Source: an uncultured Alphaproteobacteria bacterium | GTDB taxonomy: Bacteria; Pseudomonadota; Alphaproteobacteria; RF32; CAG-239 | Assembly: GCA_944392835.1 (NCBI GenBank) | Contig: CALXYB010000001.1 | Location: 62,001-126,000 of the forward strand | Reading direction: 5' to 3' | Length of the DNA stretch: 64,000 bases | Shown: in pieces, positions 51,335 through 60,841 of the stretch | Layout: each line of letters begins with the position of its first letter | Position numbering within the stretch: the stretch's first letter is position 1 | Notes under the pieces: model-generated | What the model saw: the letters and a program-made list of their open reading frames with translations, nothing else | The model's database searches: none | What the model was told of the DNA's origin: nothing | Position numbers and translations under genes: made by a program

Positions 51335-51363
51335 AAAAGCCTCTCATTTGAGAGGCTTTTTTT
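51335..51363. terminator. Terminator between gapR and chrA
   Basis: AAAAGCCTCTC pairs with GAGAGGCTTTT around a four-base loop; it ends gapR and overlaps the chrA stop on the other strand. Confidence 0.85.
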
Positions 51364-51883
51364 ATAACTTAAGTACGATTCCCATCGCCGCCCCGCAAAG
51401 GATAAAAATAATCGGGTGCAGTTTTCTGAAATAATGTACAATTGCAAAAGCAGCCACACCTATAAGAGCGGTTTTAACATCTGTAAAAGCCATTTCCGCC
51501 AAAATATATCCGGCATATAAAATAAGCGCCAAGACAGCTGGTCTGATACCAAACAAAATACTTTTGAAAATACCTTCTTTTTCATATTTCATAACATATT
51601 TGCTGATAAGAATGATAATAATTAAGGAGGGCAAGACCAAGCCCAAAGTTGCAATCAAGCCGCCTAAGATGCCTGCCGCATTAAAACCGCCATAAGTTGC
51701 CATATTAACCCCGACAGGGCCCGGGGTCGATTCTGCCACAGCAATCATATCAGCCAATTGTTGCTTGCTAAACCAGTCATACTTATCGGTCAAATCCATC
51801 AAAAACGGGATTGTTACCAAACCACCACCGATGGCTAACAACCCGATTTTAAAAAATTCCCAAAACAATACCAAATAAATCAT
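51362..51883 (-). CDS. chrA: Chromate transporter, short-chain subunit 2 (ChrA/CHR)
   Basis: CHR-family proteins export chromate; here two short single-domain units replace the usual duplicated protein. This 173-residue copy has about six hydrophobic segments and the family motif AIGGGLVTIPFL (about 17-28), with STPGPVGVNMATYGG near residue 54. It overlaps the partner by four bases (ATGA), so the two are co-translated. Transport of other anions is possible. Confidence 0.85.
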   Translation of the reverse strand: MIYLVLFWEFFKIGLLAIGGGLVTIPFLMDLTDKYDWFSKQQLADMIAVAESTPGPVGVNMATYGGFNAAGILGGLIATLGLVLPSLIIIILISKYVMKYEKEGIFKSILFGIRPAVLALILYAGYILAEMAFTDVKTALIGVAAFAIVHYFRKLHPIIFILCGAAMGIVLKL

Positions 51884-52416
51884 TTATGCCCCCATCTCAA
51901 ATAAGCCAAACCGCTGACAGAAGCAATCAAAATAACCGCAATCGGACTAAGATTAAAAAATATCAACAAAGCCATACTTGCCGCAAAAATAAAGATACCG
52001 AATTTGCCATGCACGCCTTTTTTCCAAAGCTCTACCACCGCAGACAAAACCAAAGCCACAACCACGATTCTGATGCCGGCAAAAGCCTCCATGACATAAG
52101 GATTATTCATAAAATTTTGCAACACAGCGGCAATCAAGGTAATGATGATGATGGACGGCGTAACCACACCCAAAGTCGTAAGCACGGCTCCGCCAACACC
52201 GCGCATTTTATGCCCGACAAAAGTTGCGGTATTGATGGCAATAATCCCCGGCGTACATTGTCCGATGGAATAATAATCCAACAACTCTTCATCTGTTGCC
52301 CACTTATTTTTTTCAACCACTTCCATTCTGAGCAATGGCAGCATTGCCGCCCCGCCTCCGAAAGTAAACAAGCCGATTTTAAAAAACGTCCAAAACAAAT
52401 TCCAATAACCAACCAT
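51880..52416 (-). CDS. chrA: Chromate transporter, short-chain subunit 1 (ChrA/CHR)
   Basis: The 178-residue product has the CHR motif TFGGGAAMLPLL and the second motif IGQCTPGIIAINTATF, with five to six membrane segments. ATG 52416 is preceded by AGGTGG; an upstream TTG is the reported alternative start. The two units are clearly homologous to each other and probably dimerise. The pair lies divergent from the pnt operon. Confidence 0.85.
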   Translation of the reverse strand: MVGYWNLFWTFFKIGLFTFGGGAAMLPLLRMEVVEKNKWATDEELLDYYSIGQCTPGIIAINTATFVGHKMRGVGGAVLTTLGVVTPSIIIITLIAAVLQNFMNNPYVMEAFAGIRIVVVALVLSAVVELWKKGVHGKFGIFIFAASMALLIFFNLSPIAVILIASVSGLAYLRWGHK

Positions 52417-52538
52417 CAATCGTTTTCCACCTAAAATTTAAAACATCACACTATTTATTGTAAACCGCACCGAAACATCATATATAAACATATATACAAG
52501 GCATAAACTTTCAATATCGTTAAAAAGACGGAGATCAA

Positions 52539-53648
52539 ATGATAATTTCCATTCCCCGAGAACGCTTTGACGGCGAAACCCGTGTCGCCGCCACCCCAGA
52601 AACCATCCGCCAATATATTTCCTGGGGCTTTGACGTACAGGTAGAACAAGACGCAGGTCTCAGAGCCGATTTTTCTGATTCTGCTTATCAGACCGCTGGC
52701 GCTAAAATCATTTCGGACACTTCCACGCTTTGGAAGACTGCTGATGTTATTCTCAAAATATGGGCACCTCTGGAGGAAGAAGAAAGATTTATCACTTCTA
52801 AGCAAATCATTATAGCAAACTTTCAAAACAAAAAAGACATAAACACCATAGCAAACCAATCCGCGACTTGCTTTGCTCTAAACAAGATTCCGCGTATTTC
52901 ACGTGCACAAAATATGGACATTCTCTCCTCTCAAAACAACCTTTCCGGCTATCGTGCCGTCATAGAAGCCGTAAATCTTTTACCACAGGTTGTTCCGCTG
53001 ATGATGACGGCGGCAGGCACAGTCCCGCCGATAAAATTTCTTGTCTTAGGGGCTGGCGTTGCCGGACTACAAGCCATTGCCACCGCCAAACGTCTCGGCG
53101 GTCAGGTTTATGCTTCGGATATACGTGCCCAAGCCAAAGAGCAGGTAGAATCTTTGGGCGGAAAATTTTTACAAGTCGTTGATGATACAAATTTTGAAGC
53201 CGCCGATGGTTATGCCAAAGAAACATCCGAAGCTTACCAAGAAAAACAACGAAAACTTCTAAGCGACCAACTCCAAAAAACCGATGTTGTCATCACCACG
53301 GCATTGATTCCGAACAAACCGGCTCCGCGTCTGATTTCCGCAGAAATGCTCAGCAACATGAAAGAAGGCAGCATAATTATTGATATGGCCGCGGCAGAAG
53401 GCGGAAATGTTGAAGGCAGCCAAAACAACCAAACAAAAAAAATAAATGGTATAACCCTTCTCGGCAACTCCAATCTGGCAGCCAAAGTTCCCAACACTGC
53501 CAGCACATTATATGCCCGCAACATACTTAACTTTCTAAAAACCGCATATAACCCCGATACAAAAAATTTGGCTTTTGATTTTTCAGACGAAATCATTGCA
53601 AAAACTTGCATCTGCAAAGACGGAAAACTTCAAGGAGAAACCTTATGA
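52539..53648 (+). CDS. pntAA: Proton-translocating NAD(P) transhydrogenase subunit alpha, part 1
   Basis: PntAA is the soluble NAD-binding domain I of the transhydrogenase. The 369-residue protein has the N-terminal IPRERFDGETRVAATPE and the NAD-binding LVLGAGVAGLQAIATAKRLG, but lacks membrane segments, which are in the next gene. ATG follows GGAG. This three-gene form is typical of Alphaproteobacteria. It uses proton motive force to make NADPH. Confidence 0.95.
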   Translation: MIISIPRERFDGETRVAATPETIRQYISWGFDVQVEQDAGLRADFSDSAYQTAGAKIISDTSTLWKTADVILKIWAPLEEEERFITSKQIIIANFQNKKDINTIANQSATCFALNKIPRISRAQNMDILSSQNNLSGYRAVIEAVNLLPQVVPLMMTAAGTVPPIKFLVLGAGVAGLQAIATAKRLGGQVYASDIRAQAKEQVESLGGKFLQVVDDTNFEAADGYAKETSEAYQEKQRKLLSDQLQKTDVVITTALIPNKPAPRLISAEMLSNMKEGSIIIDMAAAEGGNVEGSQNNQTKKINGITLLGNSNLAAKVPNTASTLYARNILNFLKTAYNPDTKNLAFDFSDEIIAKTCICKDGKLQGETL

Positions 53649-53947
53649 GTAGTTTTTGGCTTCTGTTAACAATCTTCGTTTTAGCCTGCTTCATTGGCTA
53701 TTTTGTCGTCAAAGGCGTAAGTCCAGCTTTGCACTCGCCCTTAATGAGTGTTTCCAACGCCATTTCGGGTATCATCATCATTGGCGCAATTCTCATTGCC
53801 GGAAAACAAGAAACCGACCTTGCGAAACTTTTTGGCTTATTTGCAGTCTTTTTGGCCTCAGTCAACATTTTCGGAGGTTTTGCCATATCGCAACGTATGC
53901 TGCGGATGTTTAAGAAAAAAACTAAAACGGAAGGAAAAAAATCATGA
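53645..53947 (+). CDS. pntAB: NAD(P) transhydrogenase subunit alpha, part 2 (membrane)
   Basis: PntAB supplies the first membrane helices of domain II. The 100-residue product has three hydrophobic segments (about 5-25, 33-50 and 60-85) and a basic tail. ATG 53645 overlaps the pntAA stop (ATGA); the longer in-frame start at 53606 is inside pntAA. It overlaps pntB by four bases as well, so all three are translationally coupled. Confidence 0.92.
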   Translation: MSSFWLLLTIFVLACFIGYFVVKGVSPALHSPLMSVSNAISGIIIIGAILIAGKQETDLAKLFGLFAVFLASVNIFGGFAISQRMLRMFKKKTKTEGKKS

Positions 53948-55299
53948 CATCATATATCTCTGCGGCATATCTGGCTTCTGTAATACTTTTTATCTTATCC
54001 ATCCGCGGCTTGGCACATCCGGCAACGGCACGACACGGAAACATTTTAGGCTTTATCGGCATAAGCCTTGCTGTTTTGGCCACTTTTTTCATGCCGGAAG
54101 TGCATGACTATTTTTGGACATTTTTCATGATTCTGACCGGCGGCTGCCTTAGTCTATTTTTTGCCTTTCGGGTTAAGATGACCTCCTTGCCGCAAATGAT
54201 AGCCGCCTTCAACGGCTTAGGCGGTTTAGCTTCTGTTTTTATCGCCGGCGCAGAAATTTTATCCGATACGCCGACAAAATTTGAATCTTCTCTCGGGCTG
54301 ATAATCGGTGCCATTGCTTTTTCGGGTTCCGTAATTGCTTTTGCCAAGCTTCAGGGGCTAATCTCTCCCAAAGCTTTTGTCTTTCGCGGACAACAAATTC
54401 TAAATCTGCTTTTGGCCCTTGGTATCATTTCATCTTGCAGCCTTTTTCTCCTATCCGGAGACATTAAATATTTTTATATATTATCTTTGTTATCCCTTAT
54501 TATTGGCTTTTTGGTTACCCTGCCGATTGGCGGTGCAGATATGCCGGTCATAATCTCTGTATTAAATGCTTATTCGGGCTGGGCTGCTGTCAGCATCGGT
54601 TTTTCTCTAAACAACATTTTACTGATTATTGTCGGAACGATTGTCGGTGGCAGCGGCACCTTTTTATCTCATGCCATGACCAAAGCCATGAACCGTTCTT
54701 TATTAAACGTGATACTCGGCGGTTTTGGTCTCAAAGACCAAAAGCAAGCCACAGCAAACGAACAAACGGCTCAAACCGCGACACCGCAGGATGCTGCTTT
54801 TCTAATGGAAAACGCAAACAAAGTCATTATTGTTCCGGGCTATGGAATGGCCGTTGCCCAAGCACAACATATCTTAAAAGAAATGGCCGAGGACTTACAG
54901 AAATTATACGGCGTTGAGGTAAAATTTGCCATTCATCCTGTTGCCGGACGTATGCCCGGTCATATGAATGTTTTACTTGCAGAAGCCAACATTCCTTATG
55001 AAGATGTTTATGAGCTGGAACAAATCAACCGCGAATTTTCAACGGCAGATGTCGCTTACGTCATCGGTGCCAACGACATAACCAACCCCTTGGCCCGCAC
55101 GGATTCAAGTTCTCCGATTTTCGGAATGCCGATTCTTGAGGTTGAAAAAGCCAAGACCGTCTTCTTTGTCAAACGCTCTTTGGGCAGCGGTTATGCCGGC
55201 GTTGAAAATCCGCTGTTTTTTGCCCCAAACACCCTAATGCTCTATGGTGATGCCAAAGATGTTACGGAACAAATTGTAGAAAACTTAGAACATAAATAA
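53944..55299 (+). CDS. pntB: NAD(P) transhydrogenase subunit beta
   Basis: PntB holds most of membrane domain II and the NADPH-binding domain III. About nine hydrophobic helices precede residue 270, followed by the Rossmann domain with PGYGMAVAQAQHILKEM and HPVAGRMPGHMNVLLAEA, and the NADP site VIGANDITNPLART. Length (451) is normal. No histidine-rich anomalies are seen. It ends close to the M50-like gene on the other strand with no clear terminator. Confidence 0.95.
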   Translation: MTSYISAAYLASVILFILSIRGLAHPATARHGNILGFIGISLAVLATFFMPEVHDYFWTFFMILTGGCLSLFFAFRVKMTSLPQMIAAFNGLGGLASVFIAGAEILSDTPTKFESSLGLIIGAIAFSGSVIAFAKLQGLISPKAFVFRGQQILNLLLALGIISSCSLFLLSGDIKYFYILSLLSLIIGFLVTLPIGGADMPVIISVLNAYSGWAAVSIGFSLNNILLIIVGTIVGGSGTFLSHAMTKAMNRSLLNVILGGFGLKDQKQATANEQTAQTATPQDAAFLMENANKVIIVPGYGMAVAQAQHILKEMAEDLQKLYGVEVKFAIHPVAGRMPGHMNVLLAEANIPYEDVYELEQINREFSTADVAYVIGANDITNPLARTDSSSPIFGMPILEVEKAKTVFFVKRSLGSGYAGVENPLFFAPNTLMLYGDAKDVTEQIVENLEHK

Positions 55300-55304
55300 A
55301 TTTT

Positions 55305-55868
55305 TTATACATATAACAAATACAAAAAGATTAAAGCGCCATACATAATCACACCGCGCAAATACATTCCCGCCACCTTAAAATCCACGGATGACGGAAT
55401 AGCATTTTCTACAATAATGGTCTGCAGCAACACATATAACACATAGTTAGAAAAAGTCGGGGCCATAACCGGCAAAATATGACGGTTGATATAAAAACCT
55501 ATAGGCAAGAGTAAAAACGGAGCCATCGCCGCCGGCACGGCATTATAATAGGTAATATTTTGGAAGCCGACACTTCCCATAACATAATCACCGTTTTCGT
55601 TCTTTTTAGGAAACAGCGTAAAGTTACAAGGTCTGGCATTAAACAAAGCACCAACCAAATAATGCATCAACTCATGCAAAAAAGTTCCGGGAATATTGAC
55701 TACGGCACTCAACCACATACTGCGATAAGTTGTGTATTTGAAACGCATTAAAATAACCACCAGCAAAATAAGATAAAAGCGGTTATCAAAAAAGCTTTGC
55801 AAAAATTGCGGATTATTTACAAAATACAAAAGCTTATAATACAAATGCCACAAAATATCCATTTTCAT
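55305..55868 (-). CDS. HELMH-containing membrane protease-like protein
   Basis: This 187-residue membrane protein has the zinc-protease motif HELMH (about 66-70) inside or beside a hydrophobic segment, with about five membrane helices. A possible third ligand, Asp in SSVDFKVAG, lies near residue 163. It resembles small M50 (site-2-like) or membrane-metalloprotease families. The ATG overlaps the tetR stop by one base (TAATG), so translation is coupled. A second HELTH protein of the same type is at 59.7-60.3 kb. Confidence 0.75.
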   Translation of the reverse strand: MKMDILWHLYYKLLYFVNNPQFLQSFFDNRFYLILLVVILMRFKYTTYRSMWLSAVVNIPGTFLHELMHYLVGALFNARPCNFTLFPKKNENGDYVMGSVGFQNITYYNAVPAAMAPFLLLPIGFYINRHILPVMAPTFSNYVLYVLLQTIIVENAIPSSVDFKVAGMYLRGVIMYGALIFLYLLYV

Positions 55869-56461
55869 TAATCCTTATTCAAAGCGGTCAAACCGGCCAA
55901 ATATGTGTTAAGCAGAAGTTGGCATATTGTTTTCTTGTTCACGCTTCCCATCCCATCCAAAACAGGAGTTGTAAGTAGTGAACTGACAGAAAACAATGAC
56001 AACCACAAAACCTGCATAGACAAACGTCTCTCTCGGGGACGAATATGCGCAAAAACATCTTCAAAAACCGGTCGCCAAATCTCTATTATTTCAACCAAAG
56101 CCCGCAAATAAACCCGAGGCAACTTATGCATACAAGCCTGCAAATGAAAATTATACAGCAAGAACCACAAGTTTTTGTTTCTCAAAACAAAACGCACAAA
56201 ACCATCCAAATAACGATTAAGGGTTTTATAAGGATTTCTATCCGGCATCAAAGCGGACAAATGGCTTTTCAGCTCCTCAAGCGTCTGCAAATTTTCTGCC
56301 ATAATAAACTTATCCATATTGGCAAACTGATTATAAATTGTGCCGACCGAACAGCCCGAAGCCTCAGCCAATTTGCGAGCAGTCAAAAAATCAGCCCCGT
56401 TTTCCACCACCAGCTGTCGCCCCTTGGCAATCAAATATTCTCGGATATTGTCTTTTGTCAT
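55868..56461 (-). CDS. TetR/AcrR-family transcriptional regulator
   Basis: The N-terminal helix-turn-helix (about residues 8-50; FLTARKLAEASGCSVGTIYNQF) is of the TetR type, followed by a helical ligand-binding domain with several aromatic residues. I chose ATG 56461 (MTKDNIREYL) over the upstream longer start, which adds a hydrophobic stretch unlike the family. The coupled membrane protease gene downstream suggests the regulator controls it or both respond to the same stress. Confidence 0.88.
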   Translation of the reverse strand: MTKDNIREYLIAKGRQLVVENGADFLTARKLAEASGCSVGTIYNQFANMDKFIMAENLQTLEELKSHLSALMPDRNPYKTLNRYLDGFVRFVLRNKNLWFLLYNFHLQACMHKLPRVYLRALVEIIEIWRPVFEDVFAHIRPRERRLSMQVLWLSLFSVSSLLTTPVLDGMGSVNKKTICQLLLNTYLAGLTALNKD

Positions 56462-56577
56462 ATCAATCTTATATTGTTTAATAAAATATTTGTAAATTAA
56501 GCCTAATATGGAAATAATCATAGAACGAAATTGAACACTGTTCAATTTTTTTCTTATTCTTGTTAAAGGATAAAATT

Positions 56578-57408
56578 ATGAAAAAGATTCTTTACCTCTT
56601 TTGCTTCAGTGTAGCGCTTTGCGCCTCAGCTCGGGCTCAAAACAACACATCTAACTTTTATCAGGATTTACTTGTAACGGATGAAGTTATTGCCGCCGAA
56701 AATGAAGATATGGCGATTGAAAACGCACGCAAAATGCTCAACACCAAGCCCAAACTGCTCAAGCTCAAAGACAACAAGGTTGTCAAACGTCCAAACCGCG
56801 CAGCAACAAAAGACACCAAAGCACAATATGGCAGCGCTCCCTTTGGCTTAATCTGGGGAGCCTCAACCAAAGAGATAGAAAATCTTGGCGTAACCTTAAC
56901 GCCTACTGGCGAAAAAGACTACATGAACAACTACTCTGCCAAAAATCTACCCAATAGTCTGCACGACTTTCGCAATGTCGCCCTAACCTTTGGCACCAAC
57001 AACAGCTTATGGCGGATTATTGCTTATGGTAATTTCATTCAAGATGACCCTGAAGCCTCCGGTGTTATGGCCATGTACCGCCAATACTTCAAACTTCTTG
57101 CGCAAAAATATGGCAAAGCCCAAGAATTTTATACACCCAACGTCATCAATGTAGATGTAACCACAACCGATTCTAAAGGCAAACCACAAACCGTAACCGA
57201 ACAAAAAGAACAACCCATCGGCAATCCAAACTTTTTATCAGAGCTTCAAAACGGCACAGCCGAGCTTTATGCCACCTTTGAGAATGGCACAATCGGAGCC
57301 GCCTTGGGTGTCAATGTTGATGGCAACGGACAAAGCTACATCACAATAGATTATAAGAACCTAAAACTAATGAAAGAGCGCGATAACAATACGCTCAACG
57401 CACTATAA
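56578..57408 (+). CDS. Exported hypothetical protein
   Basis: A signal peptide (FSVALCASARAQ, cleavage near residue 20) precedes a mature domain with a SSRP-like charged region at 50-85 and a repeated fold near 90-270 (GLIWGASTKEIENLG, FGTNNSLWRIIAYGNF). No family is recognised. ATG 56578 follows AGGA. It is adjacent to, and 17 bp before, the Mur ligase gene on the same strand, so co-transcription with cell-wall genes is likely. Confidence 0.7.
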   Translation: MKKILYLFCFSVALCASARAQNNTSNFYQDLLVTDEVIAAENEDMAIENARKMLNTKPKLLKLKDNKVVKRPNRAATKDTKAQYGSAPFGLIWGASTKEIENLGVTLTPTGEKDYMNNYSAKNLPNSLHDFRNVALTFGTNNSLWRIIAYGNFIQDDPEASGVMAMYRQYFKLLAQKYGKAQEFYTPNVINVDVTTTDSKGKPQTVTEQKEQPIGNPNFLSELQNGTAELYATFENGTIGAALGVNVDGNGQSYITIDYKNLKLMKERDNNTLNAL

Positions 57409-57425
57409 CAAAAGGACTAAATTAC

Positions 57426-58790
57426 ATGACTAAAGTAAGTTTTTGCGGAATTTCCGGCAGCGGTATGAGCGCCCTCGCCCAAATCTTAAAATTGCAAGGT
57501 AACGAAGTTTACGGCTCAGACCGTAGTTTTGACCAAGGAAAAGATGCGCAAAACAAACAAGCCCTTGAAGATATTGGCATCATCATCAAACCGCAAGACG
57601 GCTCAGCCATAACCGATGACTTGGATACCTTATACGTTTCCACCGCGGTTGAAGATACGATTCCCGATGTTAAAGCAGCATTGCAAAAAAATATTCCCAT
57701 CAAAAAACGTTCTGATTTGTTGGCCGAGATTTTTCATCAATATCCTTACAATATTGCTGTCGGCGGCACCAGCGGAAAAACCACCACAACTGCAATGATT
57801 GGTTATATTTTGGATGTTTTGGGAAAGAAACCCTGCGTCATCAACGGAGGCTTACTCCTAAACTATGCCGACCGCAAAGGGATTCCGAACATCATATATA
57901 ACAAAGGCGACATTTGCGTCATTGAAGCAGATGAGAGTGATGGCTCAATAGAAAAATATCAACCATATATCGCCCTCATTAACAATATCACATTGGACCA
58001 CAAACCCATTGAGGAACTCCGCAAACTTTTTGGCGATTTTGCAATGCGCGCGCGCCACGGTGTTGTTATCAATATTGACTGCCCTGCAAGTGGCGATATT
58101 CACAACCCGCAAAAGCAAAACCGCACCTTCTCCATTGAAGGAAAAGATGCCGACTTTATGGCCCAAGACATCAAAGCTTTGCCTGATGGCACAGAATATA
58201 CCTTAGACGGACAAACTTTCCGCCTCAACCTGATTGGCAAGTTTAATGTTGCCAATGCTTTAGCTGCCATTGCCGCTTGCTCACTTTTAGGTATTGATAA
58301 ATTTGCTGCCGCCAAAGCTCTGGAAGGTTTCTTAGGCACCCACCGCCGTCTTGAAGTCATCGGCACGAATAAAGGGGTTACTGTCATTGATGACTTTGCA
58401 CATAATCCGGACAAAGTTTTAGCCTCAATGTCCGCCTTACGCAGTTATCCGGGAAGACTTTTGGTAATGTTCCAGCCACACGGCTTCAGCCCCATGCGCT
58501 TAATGGGACGGCAAATTATAGAATCTTTTGCCCAAACCATGAATGAGGATGATGTTTTGCTTATGCCCGAGATTTATTTTGCCGGCGGCACCGTCACCAG
58601 AGACATCTCCTCCAATGACTTAATCAAATATGCCAAAGAACTCGGCAAACAAGCCCTGTTTTTTGATACCCGAGCCGATGCCGGCGAATACTTAAAAAAG
58701 AATGCCAAAGCCGGCGATCGCGTTGTCATTATGGGCGCAAGAGACAATTCTCTTCCAGCCTTCTGCAAGGAAATTTTGGAGGACTTATAA
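57426..58790 (+). CDS. Mpl/MurC-like UDP-N-acetylmuramate-peptide ligase
   Basis: Mur ligases join amino acids or peptides to UDP-MurNAc. The three-domain layout is complete: N-terminal UDP binding (SFCGISGSGMSALA), central ATP domain with P-loop GGTSGKTTTTAMIG and EADESDGSIE, and C-terminal domain with FLGTHRRLEVIG and DDFAHNPDKV. At 454 residues it is closer to Mpl than MurC, and the partner gene is a murein recycling carboxypeptidase, so Mpl is favoured; a second MurC elsewhere would settle it. Confidence 0.85.
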   Translation: MTKVSFCGISGSGMSALAQILKLQGNEVYGSDRSFDQGKDAQNKQALEDIGIIIKPQDGSAITDDLDTLYVSTAVEDTIPDVKAALQKNIPIKKRSDLLAEIFHQYPYNIAVGGTSGKTTTTAMIGYILDVLGKKPCVINGGLLLNYADRKGIPNIIYNKGDICVIEADESDGSIEKYQPYIALINNITLDHKPIEELRKLFGDFAMRARHGVVINIDCPASGDIHNPQKQNRTFSIEGKDADFMAQDIKALPDGTEYTLDGQTFRLNLIGKFNVANALAAIAACSLLGIDKFAAAKALEGFLGTHRRLEVIGTNKGVTVIDDFAHNPDKVLASMSALRSYPGRLLVMFQPHGFSPMRLMGRQIIESFAQTMNEDDVLLMPEIYFAGGTVTRDISSNDLIKYAKELGKQALFFDTRADAGEYLKKNAKAGDRVVIMGARDNSLPAFCKEILEDL

Positions 58791-59675
58791 ATGAAGCTTA
58801 AACCTAATGACAAAATCGGCATCATCAGCCCCTCATCTTTCACCAGCAATAAACAAGCCGTTGAATGCGGACTGGCTTATTTGCGCTCATTAGGTTTCAC
58901 TCCCGTTTTGGGCGATCATATTTATGACACTTTTCGCTATATGGCAGGCACCGCCGAAGACCGCGTAGCTGACTTGCATCGTTTTTTTGCAGACCCGGAA
59001 ATCAAAGCTATTGTTTGCACCTCCGGCGGAACAGGCAGCCAATATATGTTACCGCTCATAGACTATGAGCTCATTCGCAAAAATCCCAAGCCGATTTTTG
59101 GCTTCAGCGATAACACAGCCCTCCAACTGAGCATCTATGCCCAAACCAAAGTTGCCAGTTGCACTGGTTTTTCGCTAAAATATGATTTTAAAACCGGCAA
59201 GATTGATCCCTTGGTTGAGCAAAGCCTGCAACAAATTTTCAACGACCAAAAGCTTGACTTGCATTATGGTCAAACCGTAAACAAAGGACAAGCTGAAGGC
59301 ATTTTGCTCGGCGGATGCTTAAGCCTTTTACGCAACTTATGCGGTACAGCTTTTTATCCGGATTTGAGCAATACTATCCTGCTCATAGAAGATGTCAGCG
59401 AAAAGACTTATAAAATAGACCTTATGCTGCAACAACTCACCCAATGCCCAAATTTTGATAAAGTCAAAGGCATTGTCTTTGGTGAGTTTGCCGATTCTGA
59501 AATCGTAGACCCCGAGGATGGAAGCATTGATGATATCATAGACGAGTTTTGTAAAAACCTAAACATTCCGGTCATCAAAAACTTCCCTTACGGGCACACC
59601 CCATCAAGGGTTGTTCTGCCCATAGGCGTTCCTGTCAGGCTTGATGCGGATAATTGCCGTTTGACCTATCTCTAA
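58791..59675 (+). CDS. LD-carboxypeptidase (S66 family)
   Basis: LdcA removes the terminal D-Ala of recycled murein tetrapeptides, giving tripeptides for re-ligation. The nucleophile Ser83 lies in GGTGSQYMLPLIDYEL, the catalytic Glu is in IEDVSEKTYKIDLML and the His in GHTPSRVVLPIGV. GGAGG precedes ATG 58791, which directly follows the Mur ligase stop. With the ligase upstream and the AmpD-type amidase at 38.6 kb it completes a recycling route. No signal peptide is seen, consistent with a cytoplasmic role. Confidence 0.92.
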   Translation: MKLKPNDKIGIISPSSFTSNKQAVECGLAYLRSLGFTPVLGDHIYDTFRYMAGTAEDRVADLHRFFADPEIKAIVCTSGGTGSQYMLPLIDYELIRKNPKPIFGFSDNTALQLSIYAQTKVASCTGFSLKYDFKTGKIDPLVEQSLQQIFNDQKLDLHYGQTVNKGQAEGILLGGCLSLLRNLCGTAFYPDLSNTILLIEDVSEKTYKIDLMLQQLTQCPNFDKVKGIVFGEFADSEIVDPEDGSIDDIIDEFCKNLNIPVIKNFPYGHTPSRVVLPIGVPVRLDADNCRLTYL

Positions 59676-60346
59676 AAAATCAGGTTGGTTACATATTCAA
59701 AATTAAGAACGTTAAGTTTCTTAATCAGGTCTTGGTATACCCAAAAACCGTCCCACCCGCGACTGTTAAAGGCAAGCATACTGCCAATGACCCAAAAATT
59801 CGCTCCGGGCAAAAACATCCAACAAAACTTATAAGAAACTTTTGGTAAGTCCGTTTGTTTTTCATGAATTTGCGAAGCCACCGTATCCAAATGATAACCG
59901 AGAAAATACCCCAAAATTCCGTTTAAGATAAGATTCATCGGCGCAAAAGATGTCCATACCGAAACAAACAACATATAGAAAAATCCAAACAGCGGAAAGA
60001 AATAAGGCGCAATCACAATCAGCCAATTACCCTCGCCTTCAAAGCCCATGGAACCACCGCTGTCATCAGCTTCAACGCGAATATGTTTGACCTTGTGGAA
60101 AGTAATAAGAGCAAAGAAAGCATGGGTCAACTCATGCGCCACAATCTGCATACTGGCTTTGACCGAACCATCAGCCATCTGTCTGGCAATAAAGAACAAT
60201 ATAAAACCGGCTCCCAAAGCAAAGAACTTAATATTAACAAAATTAAAATAATAAAGAGAACGAATAAAAGCCGGCACTGAAATCAGCATATAAACAGCCA
60301 TTGGCCATTTTAAGAGCGTAATAAAGCGGTCTATCAAAACTTGCAT
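59672..60346 (-). CDS. HELTH-containing membrane protease-like protein
   Basis: The 224-residue protein has five or more hydrophobic segments and the zinc motif HELTH (about 71-75) at the end of a helix. It shares the general layout of the protein at 55.3 kb but little obvious sequence identity. M50-like membrane metallopeptidases act on membrane-bound signalling proteins or anti-sigma factors; no target can be named here. ATG follows GGTGG. It converges with the LD-carboxypeptidase gene, overlapping by 4 bp. Confidence 0.75.
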   Translation of the reverse strand: MQVLIDRFITLLKWPMAVYMLISVPAFIRSLYYFNFVNIKFFALGAGFILFFIARQMADGSVKASMQIVAHELTHAFFALITFHKVKHIRVEADDSGGSMGFEGEGNWLIVIAPYFFPLFGFFYMLFVSVWTSFAPMNLILNGILGYFLGYHLDTVASQIHEKQTDLPKVSYKFCWMFLPGANFWVIGSMLAFNSRGWDGFWVYQDLIKKLNVLNFEYVTNLIF

Positions 60347-60492
60347 TTTCCACCTTTCCTAAAATCTGTTCACAAGGTTAACGCATTTTTAAACCGATTT
60401 CAGCAAAATAAGTTCAAATATTAACATTAGTCTTGTCAAGCCATAATAATTTAACTAATATACAACAAGATAAATTAACTAAGGATATAAAT

Positions 60493-60792
60493 ATGGACGC
60501 GGATGTTTTTAATACTTTTGACTTTTTGATTAATGACGAAGATGAGGTAATGCTTCTTCTCTATGAGCGCGAAGGAGAACCCAAAAATCCGCGTATTGAG
60601 CTTGATGCTGAAGAAAATGCAGCACTTTTAGTTCGCAATGAACAAGACAGCTTGTTGCTCAAAGACATCAGCGCTGAGGTGTTTGACAGCTTGCAAGATG
60701 CGGACACCCTAATGGTTTGCGAACTGAGCCGCTCCGAAAATGAAAAAGAAACAGAAATTGTTTATGCTTACGAAGCAGAGATAAGCGACTAA
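60493..60792 (+). CDS. Small acidic hypothetical protein
   Basis: I do not recognise this 99-residue protein, which is strongly acidic (many Glu/Asp) and has no signal or membrane segment. ATG 60493 follows AAGGA; the longer in-frame start adds a Gln/Asn-rich tail and is unlikely. Leucine/valine repeats (VMLLLYERE, ALLVRNEQ, LLLKDI) suggest a compact beta-strand protein. It has its own terminator and no partner gene. Confidence 0.65.
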   Translation: MDADVFNTFDFLINDEDEVMLLLYEREGEPKNPRIELDAEENAALLVRNEQDSLLLKDISAEVFDSLQDADTLMVCELSRSENEKETEIVYAYEAEISD

Positions 60793-60803
60793 AAACATTC
60801 AAT

Positions 60804-60836
60804 AAAAAAAAGCCTCCTTAATCGGAGGCTTTTTTA
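60804..60836. terminator. Terminator between the acidic gene and the Cys-rich gene
   Basis: AAAGCCTCC pairs with GGAGGCTTT, with A- and T-runs on both sides; serves both strands. Confidence 0.85.
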
Positions 60837-60841
60837 TTTTT

